A program made the translations under genes and the position numbers. A stretch of DNA of 64,000 bases from Streptomyces sp. 71268 (GTDB lineage Bacteria > Actinomycetota > Actinomycetes > Streptomycetales > Streptomycetaceae): positions 4,495,001 to 4,559,000 of the forward strand of contig NZ_CP114200.1 in assembly GCF_029392895.1 (NCBI RefSeq). The letters are read 5' to 3'. Shown in pieces: positions 8,244 through 17,272 of this stretch; positions within the stretch are counted from its first letter, which is position 1, and every line of letters begins with the position of its first letter. The notes under the pieces are model-generated. The model saw only the letters and a program-made list of their open reading frames with translations, was not told where the DNA came from and did not search any database.

Positions 8244-9227
8244 ATGTCCACTACGAATGGTCTGGGGCCCAGCACGTCGAAGGCCGTCGCGGAGCCGGGG
8301 GCCGGGAACGTGGCACCGAGCGCCGCACAGTGGTACCCGCCGGAGTGGCCCGAGCGCATCCGGGCGCTGGCGAACGGCACGCTGGTGCCCGTCGAGCCGC
8401 GGCGGGCGGCGACCGTGTTGCTGCTGCGCGACACGGCGGCCGGCCCCTCGGTCTACATGCTGCGCCGCCGCGCCTCCATGGCCTTCGCCGGGGGCGCGTA
8501 CGCGTATCCGGGCGGGTCCGTGGACGCGCGGGACGAGGAGCGCGACACCGGGTGGGCCGGCCCCTCGCGCGCGCAGTGGGCGGAGCGGCTCGGGACGGAC
8601 GAGGGCACGGCGCAGGCCATCGTGTGCGCGGCGGTGCGGGAGACGTTCGAGGAGGCCGGGGTGTTGCTGGCCGGGCCCGACGCGCGGACCGTCGTCGCCG
8701 ACACGACCGGCGACGACTGGGAGGCGGACCGCGCCGCGCTGGTCGCCCGCGAGCTGTCCTTCGCCGACTTCCTCGCCCGTCGCTCCCTCGTGCTCCGCTC
8801 CGACCTGCTCGGCGGCTGGGCACGCTGGATCACCCCGGAGTTCGAGCCGCGCCGCTACGACACCTGGTTCTTCGCCGCCGCGCTCCCCGCGGGCCAGCGC
8901 ACCCGGAACGCCTCCACGGAGGCCGACCGCACCGTGTGGATCACGCCACGGGAGGCCGCCGCCGGCTACGACCGGGGCGAGCTGCTGATGATGCCGCCGA
9001 CCATCGCCACGCTGCGCGAACTCGTCCCGCACGCCACGGCCGCCGCCGCGCTCGCCGCCGCGGCCGACCGGGACCTGACGCCGATCCTGGCCCGCGCCAC
9101 GCTGCGGGACGGCGAGATCGAGCTGAGCTGGCCGGGGCACAAGGAGTTCACCCGGCACGTCACACCCGACACACCGACCACGCCACCCCCTCCCGCCGCC
9201 ACGGACGGAGCCGGAACCAGCGCATGA
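8244..9227 (+). CDS. Nudix hydrolase (NUDT19-like split box)
   Basis: This 327-residue Nudix-fold protein shows SVYMLRRRASMAF, GGAYAYPGGSVD and then AAVRETFEEAGVLL. The Nudix box is therefore interrupted by about 30 residues between its Gly and REUxEE halves, as in NUDT19/RP2p-type hydrolases that act on CoA-like diphosphates. The C-terminus is Pro/Thr-rich and ends in a short duplicated DNA segment. ATG 8244 (MSTTNG) is used, with a probable TAGCAT box upstream. It is followed by a mini-ORF and the metallo-beta-lactamase gene in one transcription unit. Substrate not predictable. Confidence 0.85.
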   Translation: MSTTNGLGPSTSKAVAEPGAGNVAPSAAQWYPPEWPERIRALANGTLVPVEPRRAATVLLLRDTAAGPSVYMLRRRASMAFAGGAYAYPGGSVDARDEERDTGWAGPSRAQWAERLGTDEGTAQAIVCAAVRETFEEAGVLLAGPDARTVVADTTGDDWEADRAALVARELSFADFLARRSLVLRSDLLGGWARWITPEFEPRRYDTWFFAAALPAGQRTRNASTEADRTVWITPREAAAGYDRGELLMMPPTIATLRELVPHATAAAALAAAADRDLTPILARATLRDGEIELSWPGHKEFTRHVTPDTPTTPPPPAATDGAGTSA

Positions 9228-9256
9228 CCCACGCCACGGACGGAGCCAGCGCATGA
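9224..9256 (+). other. 10-codon mini-ORF at a duplicated translational-coupling junction
   Basis: The end of the Nudix gene and the ribosome-binding region of the next gene occur twice (9198-9229 and 9233-9258). This creates ATG 9224 overlapping the Nudix stop by ATGA, ten codons (MTHATDGASA), and a stop overlapping ATG 9253 of the next gene by ATGA. GGAG precedes each ATG. It probably only passes ribosomes on; a peptide function is not implied. Confidence 0.5.
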
Positions 9257-10083
9257 CCAACGCAGCCGCACTTCCCGGCCAGCCGCGCGGCGGCGCCATC
9301 GGCGGCCCGGCCACCGCCCGGGCCCATTGCGTGCTCGCGCCCAACCCGTCGGCCATGACGCTCGACGGCACCAACACCTGGATCGTGGCCGAGCCGGACT
9401 CGGACCTCGCCGTCGTCATCGACCCGGGGCCGCTGCACGAGGGGCACCTGGCCAACGTCGTGGCCACCGTCGAACGGGCCGGCCGCCGGGTCGGCCTGAC
9501 GCTGCTCACGCACGGCCACGCGGACCACGCCGAGGGCGCGTCCCGGTTCGCCGACCTGACCGGCACCCACGTGCGCGCCCTCGACCCGGCACTGCGGCTC
9601 GGCGACGAGGGGCTGGCGGGCGGCGACGTGGTCACCACCGGTGGCCTGGAACTGCGCGTCGTGCCCACGCCCGGCCACACCTCGGACTCGCTCTCCTTCC
9701 ACCTGCCGGCCGACGGCGTGGTGCTCACCGGGGACACGGTGCTCGGCCGCGGCACGACGATGGTGGCCCACCCGGACGGGCGGCTCGGCGAGTACCTCGA
9801 CTCGCTGCGCCGGCTGCGTTCGATGACCGTGGACGACGGCGTGCACACGGTGCTGCCGGGGCACGGCCCGGTGTTGGCCGACGCGCGGGGCGCGATCGAG
9901 TACTACCTGGCGCACCGGGCCAGCCGGCTGGCCCAGGTGGAGACGGCCATCGAGAACGGCCACCGCACCGCGTCCGAGGTCGTCGCGCACGTGTACGCCG
10001 ACGTCGACCGCTCGCTGTGGCCCGCGGCCGAGCTGTCCGTACGCGCCCAGCTCGAATACCTGGGCGAACGTGACTTGATTTGA
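9253..10083 (+). CDS. Metallo-beta-lactamase-fold hydrolase (LACTB2-like)
   Basis: This 276-residue protein has the MBL metal motif THGHADHAEG (HxHxDH), then PTPGHTSDSLSFHL, GDTVLGRGTT and the C-terminal LPGHGP. The region after the domain (YYLAHRASRLAQVETAI...ASEVVAHVYAD) matches the winged-helix tail of LACTB2-type hydrolases and related RNases. Metal ligands are complete, so it should be active. GGAG lies 7 nt before ATG 9253. It is coupled to the Nudix gene through the mini-ORF. The natural substrate is unknown. Confidence 0.9.
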   Translation: MTNAAALPGQPRGGAIGGPATARAHCVLAPNPSAMTLDGTNTWIVAEPDSDLAVVIDPGPLHEGHLANVVATVERAGRRVGLTLLTHGHADHAEGASRFADLTGTHVRALDPALRLGDEGLAGGDVVTTGGLELRVVPTPGHTSDSLSFHLPADGVVLTGDTVLGRGTTMVAHPDGRLGEYLDSLRRLRSMTVDDGVHTVLPGHGPVLADARGAIEYYLAHRASRLAQVETAIENGHRTASEVVAHVYADVDRSLWPAAELSVRAQLEYLGERDLI

Positions 10084-10522
10084 CCTGTGGGTGTGGTCTG
10101 GGCTGGCCCGACCTGGCCGGTCCCCAGGGCTCGCCCCCGGGGCTCGACCCCACCCGCGCGCCCCGTACGCGCGGGCGTGCGGCGGGCGTGCCGGGCCGGC
10201 CGCACGCGGGCGCACGGGACGCAGGGACGGCCGTAGCCGGCCTCTCCCGGGCCGCGTACGGGCCGCGTGGGCCGGTTGGTGCGGCTGGGCCGTATGGGGC
10301 GGCGGCGCAGACACGCCGGGGCTCGTGAGCCGCGCGGGTGCGCGCCGAGGCGCAGAAGGAGGCGCCGGGGCTCGCGGGGCTACGTCAGGCCGGGCGAGCG
10401 GCCTGAGGCAGCGTGAAGTCGCCGGCGCGCCGGTGAGGGGCCCGCGAGCCGGCGTGCGCCAGGGCGGTGCGCCCGGCGCACGGCGGGCGGCCCGAACCAG
10501 TCGGGCCGCCCATGGCCCCGGG
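10084..10522. other. 439 bp convergent spacer
   Basis: Low-complexity GC-rich sequence between the MBL gene and the end of crp. Apart from the crp terminator at 10485-10511 nothing is recognised. Confidence 0.5.
10485..10511 (-). terminator. Terminator hairpin downstream of crp
   Basis: Perfect 11 bp arms GGGCGGCCCGA and TCGGGCCGCCC with a 5 nt loop, 12 nt past the crp stop. No T-run follows, which is common in this genus. Confidence 0.55.
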
Positions 10523-11197
10523 TCAGCGGCTGCGCTTGGCCAGCCGCTCGACGTCGAGCAGGATCACGGCGCGCGCTTCGAGGCGCAGCCAGCCGCGGCC
10601 GGCGAAGTCGGCGAGCGCCTTGTTGACGGTCTCCCGGGAGGCGCCGACGAGCTGGGCCAACTCCTCCTGCGTGAGGTCGTGAACGACGTGGATGCCCTCT
10701 TCCGACTGCACGCCAAAGCGCCGCGAGAGGTCGAGCAGTGCCCGGGCCACACGGCCGGGGACATCGGAGAAGACCAGGTCAGACATCTGGTCGTTGGTCT
10801 TGCGCAGCCGGCGCGCGACCGCGCGCAGCAGCGCCGTCGCGACCTCGGGCCGGGCGTTGAGCCACGGCTGGAGGTCGCCGTGGCCGAGGCCGAGCAGCTT
10901 CACCTCGGTCAGGGCGGTCGCCGTGGCCGTACGCGGGCCGGGGTCGAACAGCGACAGCTCGCCGATCAACTCGCCGGGGCCGAGCACGGCCAGCATGTTC
11001 TCGCGGCCGTCGGGCGAGGTGCGGTGCAGCTTCACCTTGCCGTCCGTGACCACGTACAGGCGGTCGCCGGGGTCCCCTTCGTGGAAGAGCGCATCACCCC
11101 GCGCGAGGGTGACCTCCCCCATGGAGGCGCGCAGCTCAGCGGCCTGCTCGTCATCGAGCGCCGCGAAGAGCGGGGCGCGCCGCAGAACGTCGTCCAC
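10523..11197 (-). CDS. crp: Cyclic-AMP receptor protein Crp
   Basis: This global regulator of germination, growth and antibiotic synthesis binds cAMP. The 224-residue protein has the cyclic-nucleotide pocket GELIGELSLFDPGPRTATA, dimer helix RAVARRLRKTNDQ, and the winged helix-turn-helix LTQEELAQLVGASRETVNKA. GTG 11197 is chosen because AAGGAGAG lies 5-10 nt upstream and it gives 224 residues as in S. coelicolor. The upstream ATG at 11218 would place the Shine-Dalgarno inside the gene. It is divergent from nth, and a GTG-N8-CAC site lies upstream at 11261-11274. Confidence 0.95.
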   Translation of the reverse strand: MDDVLRRAPLFAALDDEQAAELRASMGEVTLARGDALFHEGDPGDRLYVVTDGKVKLHRTSPDGRENMLAVLGPGELIGELSLFDPGPRTATATALTEVKLLGLGHGDLQPWLNARPEVATALLRAVARRLRKTNDQMSDLVFSDVPGRVARALLDLSRRFGVQSEEGIHVVHDLTQEELAQLVGASRETVNKALADFAGRGWLRLEARAVILLDVERLAKRSR

Positions 11198-11260
11198 GAG
11201 ATCTCTCCTTGTCGACATGCACAGGGGACCGTGGTCTCCATGATGCCGGACGGTAAAACA

Positions 11261-11274
11261 GTGCGATCAATCAC
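11261..11274. promoter_or_regulatory. Candidate Crp operator in the crp-nth intergenic region
   Basis: GTGCGATCAATCAC is a near-palindrome of GTG-N8-CAC, close to the Streptomyces Crp motif GTG(N)6GNCAC but without its internal G. It lies about 64 bp upstream of the crp start, so autoregulation is plausible. Confidence 0.4.
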
Positions 11275-11350
11275 AAGTTTGACGCACCGACATCAAGGAC
11301 CCTACGGCAGGGGTCCGATCGTGCAGTGGTTTTCCGGCGCTCGGGGCGGA

Positions 11351-11378
11351 TGTCGGTGGCTGGCCTTACGCTGGCCGA
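11351..11378 (+). promoter_or_regulatory. RecA-NDp/PafBC-type promoter of nth
   Basis: TGTCGGTG (11351-11358) is followed by 8 nt and TACGCT (11367-11372), then 6 nt and the GTG start. This matches the DNA-damage promoter TTGTCRGTG-N8-TANNNT at all but the first T (here A). Confidence 0.6.
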
Positions 11379-12296
11379 GTGTCCAATACGCCGGTGAGAG
11401 CACAGGGCAAGGGGCCGGGAGGGCCCGCCGACGGAGGCAGGGGGAAGCCACCCGCATCAGGTAGTTCTGCTGTGAGCGAACGCTCTCAGCCGCCCGCCGC
11501 GAAAGCCGCCAAGGCCGCGAAACCGGGCAAGCTCGAATCGCGCCTCGCGCTGGTCCGCCGCGCCCGGCGGATCAACCGCGAGCTGGCCGAGATATATCCG
11601 TACGCGCATCCGGAGCTGGACTTCGAGAACCCGTTCCAGCTCCTGGTGGCCACGGTGCTCTCGGCCCAGACCACCGACCTGCGGGTGAACCAGACGACGC
11701 CGGCCCTCTTCCGCGCCTACCCGACGCCCGAGGACATGGCGGCGGCCGAGCCCGAGGCCCTGGAGCAGCTCATCCGCCCGACCGGCTTCTTCCGGGCCAA
11801 GGCGAAGTCGCTGCTCGGCCTGTCCGCCGCGCTGCGGGACCGCTTCGACGGCGAGGTGCCGGGCCGCCTCGAAGACCTGGTGACGCTGCCCGGCGTGGGC
11901 CGCAAGACGGCCAACGTCGTGTTGGGCAATGCCTTCGGAGTCCCTGGACTCACTGTGGACACCCACTTCGGACGCCTGGTGCGGCGCTGGAAGTGGACGA
12001 CGCAGGAGGACCCGGAGAAGGTCGAGGCGGAGGTCGCCGCGCTGTTCCCGAAGAGCGACTGGACGATGCTCTCGCACCGCATCATCTTCCACGGCCGCCG
12101 CGTCTGCCACGCGCGCAAGCCCGCGTGCGGCGCCTGCCCGATCGCCCCGCTCTGCCCGTCGTACGGGGAGGGCGAGACCGACCCGGAGAGGGCGCGGAAG
12201 CTGCTGAAGTACGAGATGGGCGGCCAGCCGGGCCAGCGGCTGCGGCCTCCCGCCGACTTCCCGGGCCAGCCCGCCCCGCCGCTGGGGGCCGCGTGA
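11379..12296 (+). CDS. nth: Endonuclease III
   Basis: This is a bifunctional base-excision glycosylase/AP lyase for oxidised pyrimidines. In 305 residues it has the helix-hairpin-helix [14 protein letters not shown] with catalytic Lys176, catalytic Asp194 in VDTHFGR (18 residues later, as in E. coli), and the 4Fe-4S loop C-x6-C-x2-C-x5-C ([17 protein letters not shown]). An N-terminal Gly/Ala/Lys-rich extension of about 70 residues precedes the domain. GTG 11379 fits a leaderless transcript; GTG 11472 is an alternative. The stop overlaps the next Nudix gene by GTGA. Confidence 0.95.
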   Translation: MSNTPVRAQGKGPGGPADGGRGKPPASGSSAVSERSQPPAAKAAKAAKPGKLESRLALVRRARRINRELAEIYPYAHPELDFENPFQLLVATVLSAQTTDLRVNQTTPALFRAYPTPEDMAAAEPEALEQLIRPTGFFRAKAKSLLGLSAALRDRFDGEVPGRLEDLVTLPGVGRKTANVVLGNAFGVPGLTVDTHFGRLVRRWKWTTQEDPEKVEAEVAALFPKSDWTMLSHRIIFHGRRVCHARKPACGACPIAPLCPSYGEGETDPERARKLLKYEMGGQPGQRLRPPADFPGQPAPPLGAA

Positions 12297-13447
12297 CGGA
12301 CGGATCGGGAGACGTGGCGGCCCCCGGCGCGGCCGCCGCGCGCGGTGGGGGCCTCGCGGCCGGCGGCCCGCATCCCGGTGGCTCGAAGGCTGGCGGGCCG
12401 GCGCTCGGCGGCGGTCCGGGCGGGGGCGGCTCGGGACCCGGTGGCCCGGCAGGGGGCGTACGCGCCCCGGCGGCCGGGGGAGCGGCCCGGGGCGGCCGGC
12501 CGGTGCCCGTCAGCGAGCAGGGGCTGCCCGACTGGCTGCTGCCGGTCGCGCGGGCGGCGCGCACCATAGAACCGCGCCAACTCAGCCGATTTCTGCCACC
12601 CGAGAACGGCTCGGGCCGGCAGTCCGCCGTCCTCGTCCTCTTCGGCGAGGGACCGCCCACCGGGCGGGCCACGGCGCGGGGGCGCGGGCCAGCGCCGACC
12701 GGTGAGCCGGCGTGGGCTCCCGCGCCCGCAGACGCGCCGGACCAGGGCGCGGCGACCGCGGAGGCAGGGGCGGCCGGCGGGCCCGCGCACGGCGCGTACG
12801 CCGGCGCGCGTCACCCCGAAGCCGGAGGCACCTCGGTACGCGACGGCGACTCGGCACGCGACGGCGCTCGCGAACCCGAACGCGCCCGCGAGGCCGCCGT
12901 CTCCGCACCCGTCCCCAGCCCTCCGTTCGTGGGCCCGGGCGGCCCCGAACTCCTCCTCATGGAGCGCGCCGGCACCCTGCGCTCCCACGCGGGGCAGCCC
13001 TCCTTCCCCGGCGGGGCGCTCGATCCGGAGGACGGCGATCCGGCGGGGGACGGGCCGTTGCGCGCGGCGCTGCGCGAGGCGGAGGAGGAGACCGGCCTCG
13101 ACCCGTCAGGCGTGCAGCTCTTCGGCGTGCTGCCGCGGCTGTACATCCCGGTCAGCGAGTTCGTCGTGACCCCGGTCCTCGGTTGGTGGCGCCGGCCGAG
13201 CCCGGTCGCGCCGGTGGACCCGGCCGAGACCGCGAGGGTGTTCACGGTGCCGGTGGCCGAGCTGACGGACCCGGCCAACCGCGCCGTCGCCGTGCACCCC
13301 AGCGGTCACCGGGGGCCCGCCTTCCTCGTGGGCGGCGCGCTGGTCTGGGGGTTCACGGCCGGCGTCATCGACCGCATCCTGCACTTCGCTGGCTGGGAAC
13401 GGCCGTGGGACAGGGAACGCCACGTCCCGCTCGACTGGCGTGCGTGA
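12293..13447 (+). CDS. CoA-pyrophosphatase-type Nudix hydrolase with a long internal insertion
   Basis: This 384-residue product carries a CoAse-type Nudix domain: [25 protein letters not shown] followed by [11 protein letters not shown]. The CoA-specific segment LRSHxGQ(P/V)xFPGG is present in altered order. Two low-complexity parts make it unusually long. One is a Gly/Pro-rich N-terminus of about 75 residues. The other is an Ala/Gly/Arg-rich insertion of about 100 residues between the first beta-strand ([10 protein letters not shown]) and the LLLMERA strand. GTG 12293 overlaps the nth stop; the membrane protease follows 12 nt after the stop. The insertion is probably a surface loop, so activity is expected. 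Confidence 0.85.
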   Translation: MTDGSGDVAAPGAAAARGGGLAAGGPHPGGSKAGGPALGGGPGGGGSGPGGPAGGVRAPAAGGAARGGRPVPVSEQGLPDWLLPVARAARTIEPRQLSRFLPPENGSGRQSAVLVLFGEGPPTGRATARGRGPAPTGEPAWAPAPADAPDQGAATAEAGAAGGPAHGAYAGARHPEAGGTSVRDGDSARDGAREPERAREAAVSAPVPSPPFVGPGGPELLLMERAGTLRSHAGQPSFPGGALDPEDGDPAGDGPLRAALREAEEETGLDPSGVQLFGVLPRLYIPVSEFVVTPVLGWWRRPSPVAPVDPAETARVFTVPVAELTDPANRAVAVHPSGHRGPAFLVGGALVWGFTAGVIDRILHFAGWERPWDRERHVPLDWRA

Positions 13448-13459
13448 GACGGTGACTTC

Positions 13460-14659
13460 GTGAACGTGCTGGACATCCTGCTGCTGGTCGCCGCCGCGTG
13501 GTTCGCCGTCATCGGCTACCGCCAGGGCTTCGTCGTCGGCGTGCTGTCGGTCACCGGGTTCCTTGGCGGCGGCCTGGTCGCCCTGTACCTGCTGCCGGTC
13601 ATATGGGACCGGACCACCGACAAGGCATCGCCGGGCTCGTTCGGCGCGATCTCCGCGGTCGTCATCGTGATCGTGTGCGCCAGCGTCGGCCAGGCGTGCA
13701 CCACCCACCTGGGCAACAAGCTGCGCCGGCACATCACCTGGTCACCGGCGCGCGCCATCGACGCCACCGGTGGGGCGCTGGTCAACGTCATGGCGATGCT
13801 GCTGGTCGCCTGGCTGATCGGTTCCGCCATCGCCGGCAGCTCGCTGCCCACACTGGGCAAGGAGGTCCGCAACTCCAAGGTGCTGCTCGGCGTGGCCCGC
13901 GTCGTACCCGAGGAGGCCAACACCTGGTTCGACGACTTCGGTTCGGTACTGGCGGAGAACCGTTTTCCGCAGGTGTTCTCGCCGTTCGCGGAGGAACCGA
14001 TCACCTCCGTGCCGGCCCCCGACCCCAAGCTCGCCAACAGCCCCGCCGTGGAGCGCGCCCGGCAGAGCATCGTCAAGGTGGTCGGCACCGCGTCGAGCTG
14101 CGGCAAGGTCCTGGAGGGCACGGGCTTCGTCTACGCGCCGCACCGCGTGATGACCAACGCCCACGTCGTCGGCGGCGTCGACGAGCCCACCGTGCAGATC
14201 GGCGGGGAGGGCAGGCTGTATGACGCGGAGGTCGTGCTCTACGACTGGAAGCGCGACATCGCCGTACTGGACGTCCCCGCGCTGCGCGCCCCCGCCCTGC
14301 GGTTCGCGGAGGGCGACGCGGGCAGCGGCGACGGCGCGATCGTGGCGGGCTTCCCGGAGAACGGCGACTTCAACGTGCAGGCGGCTCGCGTCCGCGGCCG
14401 CATCGAGGCCGACGGCCCGGACATCTACCACCGCGGCACGGTCCACCGCGACGTCTACTCCCTCTACACCACCGTCCGCCAGGGCAACTCGGGCGGCCCT
14501 CTGCTGACCCCCGAGGGCCGCGTCTACGGCGTCGTCTTCGCGCGCTCCCTCGACGACGCCAACACGGGCTACGCGCTGACCGCCAGCGAGGTCCAGGAGA
14601 ACATCACCGAAGGCCGCACGGCCGACGACCAGGTGGACACCCAGGGCTGCGCCATGTGA
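13460..14659 (+). CDS. MarP-like membrane serine protease (CvpA domain plus trypsin-like domain)
   Basis: This 399-residue protein has four N-terminal membrane segments forming a CvpA/colicin-V-production-like domain (residues 1-160) and an extracytoplasmic chymotrypsin-fold protease. The triad is His235 (TNAHVVGG), Asp266 (RDIAVL) and Ser344 (QGNSGGP). Two Cys (SSCGKV and QGCAM) match the disulfide of MarP, the mycobacterial acid-resistance protease. The GTG start lies 12 nt after the Nudix stop, so it belongs to the nth operon. The target is unknown; a cell-envelope stress role is inferred from MarP. Confidence 0.9.
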   Translation: MNVLDILLLVAAAWFAVIGYRQGFVVGVLSVTGFLGGGLVALYLLPVIWDRTTDKASPGSFGAISAVVIVIVCASVGQACTTHLGNKLRRHITWSPARAIDATGGALVNVMAMLLVAWLIGSAIAGSSLPTLGKEVRNSKVLLGVARVVPEEANTWFDDFGSVLAENRFPQVFSPFAEEPITSVPAPDPKLANSPAVERARQSIVKVVGTASSCGKVLEGTGFVYAPHRVMTNAHVVGGVDEPTVQIGGEGRLYDAEVVLYDWKRDIAVLDVPALRAPALRFAEGDAGSGDGAIVAGFPENGDFNVQAARVRGRIEADGPDIYHRGTVHRDVYSLYTTVRQGNSGGPLLTPEGRVYGVVFARSLDDANTGYALTASEVQENITEGRTADDQVDTQGCAM

Positions 14660-15773
14660 GCGGGCGCGTAGGGGAGCGGAACAGGCGAACCGCCCCGCTT
14701 CCCTACGCGCCCGCGCGCGTTCTGCTGAGGCTTGCGCAACCAGCACGCCCGCGCCGCCACGCCCGCGCCACCAGTACGCCCGCGCCAGCGCGCGCTCCAA
14801 GGCAGCGGCACCCGCGCGGCCCTGGGCGCGCGGCGACCCACGTGGGCGCGAGCGCCGGCGCACACCGGCTAACCGGAGGCGCCCACGCCGCGCGCACACG
14901 CGGTACGTCAGCGGTGTGTCCGCAGTGCGCTGAGGGCGAGCGGCGGGTACGAACGGGCCCGGCACGGCGGAGAACGGTCCCTGGCAGGGCCGTGTCACGC
15001 GGCGCGCGGCACTCGACGGGCCGGGCTTCGCACGCGGCCCCTCATCGCTCCGGGAACACGCTGACCGCCTGGCGCGCGGTACGGGAAACCGGGGAACCGA
15101 CGGGAGGAGTCCGCCGCACGGGGTGGGCGCTCCGCTCGCCGGAAGTGCTGCTATCGGCTACGCGGATGGCGCAACCGCGCCGACACCCACCGGGCGCGGC
15201 GCCGGATGATGCGGGGAATGCCGATACGAGGATCATGGCCCGGTGCTTGCCCGGGGCCGCCCCGCTCGGAGACGGTTAGCGCGGCGTCGAGGCCGCGATC
15301 GTTCGCTGCGTCACGGTAGTCGTGCGTCCAGCCCATACCTGGGACTCTGCCCCTGGCCCAAGGTCCGTAATCACCTGTAGGTCCGTCAATTGGCCTATGC
15401 GACAGGCAAGCGGAAGCCCCAGGTACGCGGGGTTGGACCGCTCCGGCAAGCCGCCGAACGCGCCGGCGCACTCCGGGGCCTCGCACACCCGCGAGCGGCG
15501 TACGACAGCGACGGCGAGCCACGTGCCGGGGGCGGCGGCCAGCGCACGCGCCGGTGGCGGTGGCGAGCGTACGCGCCGGCGGCGTCGTACGGCAACGCCA
15601 CCCGGCCCCGCCGGGCGCCGGCTTGGGCGCGGCGCACCCGAGGGCCTGGGCGGACGGGAAGGGCGTACCGGACGCCGGGCGCCGGCGCGCGCGACGCGGC
15701 CCGCCGCTCGACGGCGACCGCTCCGCTCCGGTGGCGTACCCATCGTCGTACGGGCCGCGCCCCGCCTGCCGCG
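14660..15773. other. 1.1 kb convergent region, mostly empty
   Basis: It lies between the protease gene and the hydrolase gene. 14660-15150 and 15500-15773 are GC-rich low-complexity DNA without a supported gene. 15240-15460 is less GC-rich, has a TTGACG on the reverse strand, and may hold the small gene listed at 15151-15336. Confidence 0.5.
15151..15336 (-). CDS. Possible small basic protein
   Basis: A 61-codon frame starts MGWTHDYRDAANDRGLD and ends in an Arg-rich tail (RIIRRRARWVSARLRH). Third codon positions are fairly G/C-rich. A lower-GC segment with TTGACG (reverse strand) lies about 60 bp upstream, and AGG is 1 nt before the ATG. I do not recognise a family. It may be chance, since long open frames are common at this GC content. 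Confidence 0.3.
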   Translation of the reverse strand: MGWTHDYRDAANDRGLDAALTVSERGGPGQAPGHDPRIGIPRIIRRRARWVSARLRHPRSR

Positions 15774-16709
15774 TCAGCGGTCGGGCTCGGGGTCCCGCAA
15801 CCAGTTGATCAGTTCCGTGGAGAACGCGATCGGGTCCTCCTCGGGAGGGAAGTGGCCCAACCCGTCGAAGAGGCGCCACCGGTACGGCGCCTCCACGTAC
15901 TCGCCGGACCCCGCCGCGCTGCGCACCCGCGTCACCGGGTCGAGCGAGCCGTGCAGGTGCAGCGTCGGCACCCGCACCGGGCGCTTCATCCGACGGTAGA
16001 ACTGCACGCCGTCCGGGCGCGCGAGCGAGCGCACCAGCCACCGGTAGGGCTCGACGGAGCAGTGCGCGGTGGAGGGGATGCGCATCGCCTGTCGGTAGAC
16101 CTCCACGGCCTCCTCGTCAAGCGGCCGCGGCCCGGACCAGTCCGTGACCAACCGTCCGACCAGCGCGGCGTCGTCCGCGACGAGTTGCCGCTCGGGCAGC
16201 CACGGGCGCTGGAAGCTCCACACGTGGCCGCTGGCCCGGCTCTGCTTGACGTCGCGGAGCATGGCAGAACGCCAGCGGCGCGGATGCGGCGCCGAGCACA
16301 CGGCCAACCGGCGCACCAACTTGGGCCGCATCACCGCCGCTGTCCACGCCAGGTAGCCGCCGAGATCGTGCCCGACGAGCGCGGCGTCCGGCTCGCCGAG
16401 AGAGCGGATCACCCCGGTGACGTCGAGCGCGAGGTTGGCCGGGTCGTACCCGCGGGGCGTACGGTCGCTGCCGCCCACCCCGCGCAGGTCCATCGCCACC
16501 GCGCGGAACCCGGCCTCGGCGAGCCGTGGCAACTGGTGCCGCCACGCCCACCAGAACTGCGGGAAGCCGTGCAGCAGCAGAACCAGCGGCCCTTCGCCCA
16601 TCTCGGCGATGTGAAACCTGGCGCCGTTCGCCGCGACGTCCCGGTGTGTCCACGGGCCGTCGGGGCGTACGACGGAGGCGAGCCGAGCAGGGGGTTCAGG
16701 AGCCGTCAT
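15774..16709 (-). CDS. Alpha/beta hydrolase, epoxide-hydrolase-like
   Basis: This 311-residue enzyme shows HGFPQFWWAWRHQLP (oxyanion HGxP), the nucleophile elbow VGHDLGGYLAW with Asp, and the catalytic His in GLGHFPPEE. HGFPQ plus an Asp nucleophile is typical of epoxide hydrolases and haloalkane dehalogenases; the cap-domain Tyr pair cannot be confirmed by eye. ATG 16709 overlaps the stop of the upstream holin-like gene by ATGA, so the two are coupled. Detoxification of hydrophobic epoxides is a family inference. Confidence 0.85.
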   Translation of the reverse strand: MTAPEPPARLASVVRPDGPWTHRDVAANGARFHIAEMGEGPLVLLLHGFPQFWWAWRHQLPRLAEAGFRAVAMDLRGVGGSDRTPRGYDPANLALDVTGVIRSLGEPDAALVGHDLGGYLAWTAAVMRPKLVRRLAVCSAPHPRRWRSAMLRDVKQSRASGHVWSFQRPWLPERQLVADDAALVGRLVTDWSGPRPLDEEAVEVYRQAMRIPSTAHCSVEPYRWLVRSLARPDGVQFYRRMKRPVRVPTLHLHGSLDPVTRVRSAAGSGEYVEAPYRWRLFDGLGHFPPEEDPIAFSTELINWLRDPEPDR

Positions 16710-17170
16710 GCAGTCGAGCGTGTCACAACATGGGCGCCCGAGGGGACGACCTCGCCCGGCGTGCGGGGGTGGGGCTTGACGTTGCCCAGCACGGCGGCGG
16801 TCTCCTTGGCCGAAGCGATGGACTTCTGCGGCGGCTTGACCTTCTTGAACTTCGCCAGCGCCAGCAGCCCGAGCACGATCGCGAGGAGCCAGTACAGGCC
16901 GCCCACGATCAGGAAGCACCAGGCCAGGCCCAGGTCGGTCCAGGCGTGGAAGCCGTACGCGAGGGCGAAGCTGAGCACCGGCAGCGAGAACAGCAGCAGG
17001 ACACCGGCCACGATGCCCGCGGTGCTGCCCATCACGACGCGCTTGACGTCCTGCCGCAACTCGGCCTTGGCCAGCGCGATCTCGTCGTGCACCAACGCGG
17101 ACAGCTCACTGGTGGCCGTGGACACCAATTGCCCGAGGCTACGGTTTCCGCCCTCGTCGGCTGCGCTCAT
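16706..17170 (-). CDS. Phage-holin-like membrane protein (DUF1469/holin superfamily III)
   Basis: The 154-residue protein begins MSAADEGGNRSLGQLVSTA, has the family's amphipathic helix LSALVHDEIALAKAELRQDVKR, two membrane helices (about residues 47-72 and 82-106), and a basic tail (KFKKVKPPQ). Despite the name there is no phage context. These proteins are conserved actinobacterial chromosomal membrane proteins of unknown role. It is coupled to the downstream hydrolase and lies 102 bp after nhaA, with a short GC hairpin (17200-17214) in between. Confidence 0.8.
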   Translation of the reverse strand: MSAADEGGNRSLGQLVSTATSELSALVHDEIALAKAELRQDVKRVVMGSTAGIVAGVLLLFSLPVLSFALAYGFHAWTDLGLAWCFLIVGGLYWLLAIVLGLLALAKFKKVKPPQKSIASAKETAAVLGNVKPHPRTPGEVVPSGAHVVTRSTA

Positions 17171-17272
17171 CGCCTGTCTCCCTCGTTCCTCTGGCTGCCG
17201 GCCCCGCGGGGGCCGCGTACGGACGTACTACGGAGCTTCTACCGGCCTGGCGCGGATCTGAAGCCTCTTAGA

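Noticed and set aside
16706..17170. Phage holin as evidence for a prophage
   Set aside because: No other phage genes nearby; the family is chromosomal in actinobacteria.
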